NCBI GenBank assembly: GCA_022792755.1
Contig: JAAWBP010000112.1
Location: 1-6,619 of the forward strand
Reading direction: 5' to 3'
Length of the DNA: 6,619 nt
Origin: Oscillospiraceae bacterium
GTDB lineage: Bacteria > Bacillota > Clostridia > Oscillospirales > Ruminococcaceae
Shown in pieces: positions 5,073 through 6,619 of the stretch (positions are counted from its first letter, which is position 1; every line of letters starts with the position of its first letter). A program made the position numbers and the translations under genes. The notes under the pieces were generated by a model. That model was given only the letters and a program-made list of their open reading frames with translations, was not told the origin of the DNA and did not search any database.

Positions 5073-6384
5073 TGTTCCTCTTCCACTCTTTGATCCGCTC
5101 CAGCCGTTCCTTTACCCGCACTTCGGAGCCCTGCTCCGTCGGGCGGTAATAGCTCTTCCCCTCCAACGAATCGGGCAGGCATTGCAGGGTGGTGAGCTTT
5201 TCTTCCGTGTCGTGGGCATACTGGTACCCTTCCCCGTAGTGCAGCTCCTCCATCAGCCGGGTCGGGGCGTTGCGCAGCTGGAGCGGGACGGGCTCGGCGA
5301 GCTGTTCCAGCGCATCCTTGCGCACCCTGCCGTAAGCGGTGTAAAGCGCGTTCGACTTGGGCGCCAGCGAAAAATAAACCACCGCGTGGGCGAGGTTTAC
5401 GTTGCACTCCGGCATCCCGATGTCGTGACAGGCCTGGTAAACCGAGACCGCCAGCGTAATTGCCCGGCTGTCCGCCATCCCGATGTCCTCGCTGGCGAAC
5501 CGGATCAGCCGCCGGGCGACGTAAAGGGGATCTTCCCCCGCCTCCAGCATCCGGGCGAGCCAGTAAAGGGCGGCATCCGGGTCGGAGTTGCGCATCGATT
5601 TGTGGAGGGCGGAGATCAAGTTGTAGTGTTCCTCCCCGTTCTTGTCGTAGAGGAGGGATTTTTTACTCACGCACTGTTCGACGATCTCCCGGGTCACCAC
5701 CGTCTTTTCGCCGTCGCTCCTCCCGTTGAGCACCACCATCTCGAGGGTGTTCAGCGCCATCCGCGCATCCCCGTTTGCGAAATTTGCAATCAGGGAGAGG
5801 ACGTCCCCGTCGATTTCGATCTCCTGCCCGCCGAAGCCGCGCGGATCCTCCAGCGCCCGCCGGAGGAGGGTGACGAGTTCGTCCGGCGAAAGCGCCTGCA
5901 AAACGAACACCTTGCAGCGGGAAAGCAGAGCGGAGTTGATTTCGAAGGACGGGTTTTCGGTCGTCGCGCCGATTAAGACGATGCTCCCCTTTTCCACATA
6001 GGGCAGGAAGGCGTCCTGCTGGGCCTTGTTGAAGCGGTGGATTTCATCCACGAACAGGATGGTACGCTCCCCCAGCATCCGGGCGGTTTCGGACTGCGCC
6101 ATCACCTCTTTGATCTCCTTGATCCCGCTGGTGACGGCACTGAAATCGATAAACTTCGATTTCGTCCTGCCCGCAATGATCCGCGCCAGGGTGGTTTTCC
6201 CAACCCCCGGAGGCCCCCAGAAGATCATCGAGGGCACCTGGTCCGAGTCGATCATCCGGCGCAGGACGCTTCCCGCCCCCAGGAGCTGCTCCTGCCCCGC
6301 AAACTCTTCGAGCGTGGCCGGGCGCAGCCTGCTGGCGAGGGGATTGTTGTATTCGTTCCGTTCAAAAAAAGACTGCTGACGCAT
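5050..6384 (-). CDS. rarA: Replication-associated recombination protein A (RarA/MgsA, AAA+ ATPase)
   Basis: 444 residues, the usual length, complete. The ATG at 6384-6382 has AAGGGAGG (6401-6394) 9 nt upstream. RarA is a cytosolic clamp-loader-like AAA+ ATPase that acts at stalled replication forks with SSB and the replisome. Motifs in order: N-terminal PLASRLRP (15-22), FAGQEQLLG (28-36), Walker A GPPGVGKT (57-64), Walker B ILFVDEIHRF (109-118), sensor 1 GATTENPSF (139-147), arginine finger in SALLSRC (Arg156), sensor 2 GDARMALN (205-212). The lid and tetramerisation regions follow (about 215-425), with RFASEDIGMADSRA (295-308), the NLAHAVVYFSLAPKSN block (330-345) and the C-terminal LPDSLEGKSYYRPTEQG (403-419). 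All catalytic residues are present. Codons 5-7 include a run of seven T. Two competing hairpins surround the ribosome binding site. The equivalent Bacillus gene is yrvN. Ends in its own terminator. Confidence 0.97.
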   Translation of the reverse strand: MRQQSFFERNEYNNPLASRLRPATLEEFAGQEQLLGAGSVLRRMIDSDQVPSMIFWGPPGVGKTTLARIIAGRTKSKFIDFSAVTSGIKEIKEVMAQSETARMLGERTILFVDEIHRFNKAQQDAFLPYVEKGSIVLIGATTENPSFEINSALLSRCKVFVLQALSPDELVTLLRRALEDPRGFGGQEIEIDGDVLSLIANFANGDARMALNTLEMVVLNGRSDGEKTVVTREIVEQCVSKKSLLYDKNGEEHYNLISALHKSMRNSDPDAALYWLARMLEAGEDPLYVARRLIRFASEDIGMADSRAITLAVSVYQACHDIGMPECNVNLAHAVVYFSLAPKSNALYTAYGRVRKDALEQLAEPVPLQLRNAPTRLMEELHYGEGYQYAHDTEEKLTTLQCLPDSLEGKSYYRPTEQGSEVRVKERLERIKEWKRNNRADAGR

Positions 6385-6396
6385 CGATTGGCGCCT

Positions 6397-6440
6397 CCCT
6401 TCCAGATATAAGGGAAGGGGCCGGCTGATGCGGCCCCTCC
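6397..6440 (-). promoter_or_regulatory. Two mutually exclusive hairpins at the rarA ribosome binding site
   Basis: In minus-strand RNA, the upstream hairpin pairs GGGGCCG (6437-6431) with CGGCCCC (6423-6417) around a 7-nt loop, with an outer GGA/UCC extension reaching 6413. The downstream hairpin pairs CCCUUCC (6419-6413) with GGAAGGG (6403-6397) around 9 nt. Bases 6413-6419 are needed by both. The downstream hairpin buries the Shine-Dalgarno sequence; the upstream one frees it. The upstream stem could also be a weak terminator, but the bases after it (UUCCCUUAUAU) are not a good U-tract. Confidence 0.45.
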
Positions 6441-6619
6441 GGTTTGGAACTCATATAGACGAAGCAATCGAGGCGCGGAGTGCCTCCGCGCCGAGTGACC
6501 TCGGCGGGACAAGTCGCACACGAACGTTTTTCCAGCCTCTAAATTTTTATCCTGCGAGGCGCTTATGATAAAGCAAGCACCGCGCGGGTTACCAACACTG
6601 TTATTCGCACTACCTGTGA
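6441..6619 (-). other. Upstream non-coding region with strong GC-rich hairpins, possible structured RNA
   Basis: I can support no protein gene here, although one minus-strand frame stays open through it without a recognisable product or start signal. A perfect 9-bp hairpin (GGCGCGGAG/CTCCGCGCC, 6472-6492, 3-nt loop) overlaps by four bases a perfect 7-bp hairpin (CGCCGAG/CTCGGCG, 6489-6506, 4-nt loop), so only one can fully form. Neither is followed by a T-run. The first bases on the minus strand (6619-6563) could be the last 18 codons of another gene ending at a TAA, but that is too short to judge. No convincing rarA promoter was seen. In Bacillus a 6S RNA gene lies close to yrvM-yrvN, so a small RNA here is worth testing; I cannot identify one. 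Confidence 0.35.

Noticed and set aside
4987..5976. Plus-strand open frame of 329 codons opposite rarA
   Set aside because: It lies fully antisense to a well-conserved rarA, has no clear ribosome binding site, and its translation is Arg/Pro/Val-rich without recognisable motifs.
6252..6521. Minus-strand open frame of 89 codons upstream of and overlapping rarA
   Set aside because: It runs out of frame into rarA, passes through the hairpins and gives no recognisable protein.
6441..6619. tRNA, tmRNA, RNase P, SRP RNA or T-box in the upstream region
   Set aside because: I looked for the T-loop/CCA end, tmRNA tag codons, conserved RNase P blocks, the SRP GGAAGCAG-type motif and the T-box AGGGTGG motif and saw none.
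1..6619. CRISPR array, insertion sequence, phage or att sites
   Set aside because: No regularly spaced direct repeats, transposase or integrase motifs, or terminal repeats are visible. The window reads as ordinary chromosomal operons.

Overview
The window looks like chromosomal DNA from a GC-rich member of the Firmicutes, most likely a clostridial (Oscillospiraceae/Ruminococcaceae-type) bacterium. The evidence is strong AGGAGG-type ribosome binding sites, a consensus sigma-A promoter, a DUF1836 regulator (a family largely confined to Firmicutes) and relatives of the Bacillus YdjG/YdjH/YdjI proteins. This is inferred from gene content; no marker gene is present. All five or six supportable genes lie on the minus strand, so the window is best read from right to left. 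The long plus-strand open frames are antisense shadows.

Reading right to left: 6385-6619 is non-coding on the evidence available and holds several GC-rich hairpins, including two mutually exclusive ones at the rarA ribosome binding site. rarA (6384-5050) encodes a complete AAA+ replication-recombination ATPase and ends in a hairpin plus T-tract that looks like an intrinsic terminator. Directly after it lies a sigma-A-like promoter (5007-4979), then a leader of about 280 nt with a 10-bp inverted repeat. An operon of four genes follows: a membrane-anchored zinc-ribbon protein with a probable NTF2/Tim44-like middle domain (4695-3943), an SPFH protein with three C-terminal zinc ribbons (3879-2563), a double-zinc-ribbon protein with a C-terminal membrane anchor (2530-1478), and a secreted or membrane-anchored TPM-domain protein (1481-618) whose GTG start overlaps the previous stop. 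After a 230-bp gap comes a separately promoted DUF1836 HTH-type regulator (387-1), cut off by the window edge. Its promoter is a perfect TTGACA-17-TATAAT with a palindrome inside the spacer.

The SPFH, zinc-ribbon and TPM trio matches the YdjI/YdjG/YdjH set that in Bacillus subtilis is co-transcribed with pspA and takes part in membrane-stress responses. Here there is no pspA in the window, and a fourth, single-zinc-ribbon membrane protein leads the operon. The likely picture is an inner-membrane assembly: an SPFH scaffold on the cytoplasmic face, two zinc-ribbon partners anchored at opposite ends of their chains, and a TPM domain outside. This assembly is inference from architecture and synteny, not shown by the sequence.
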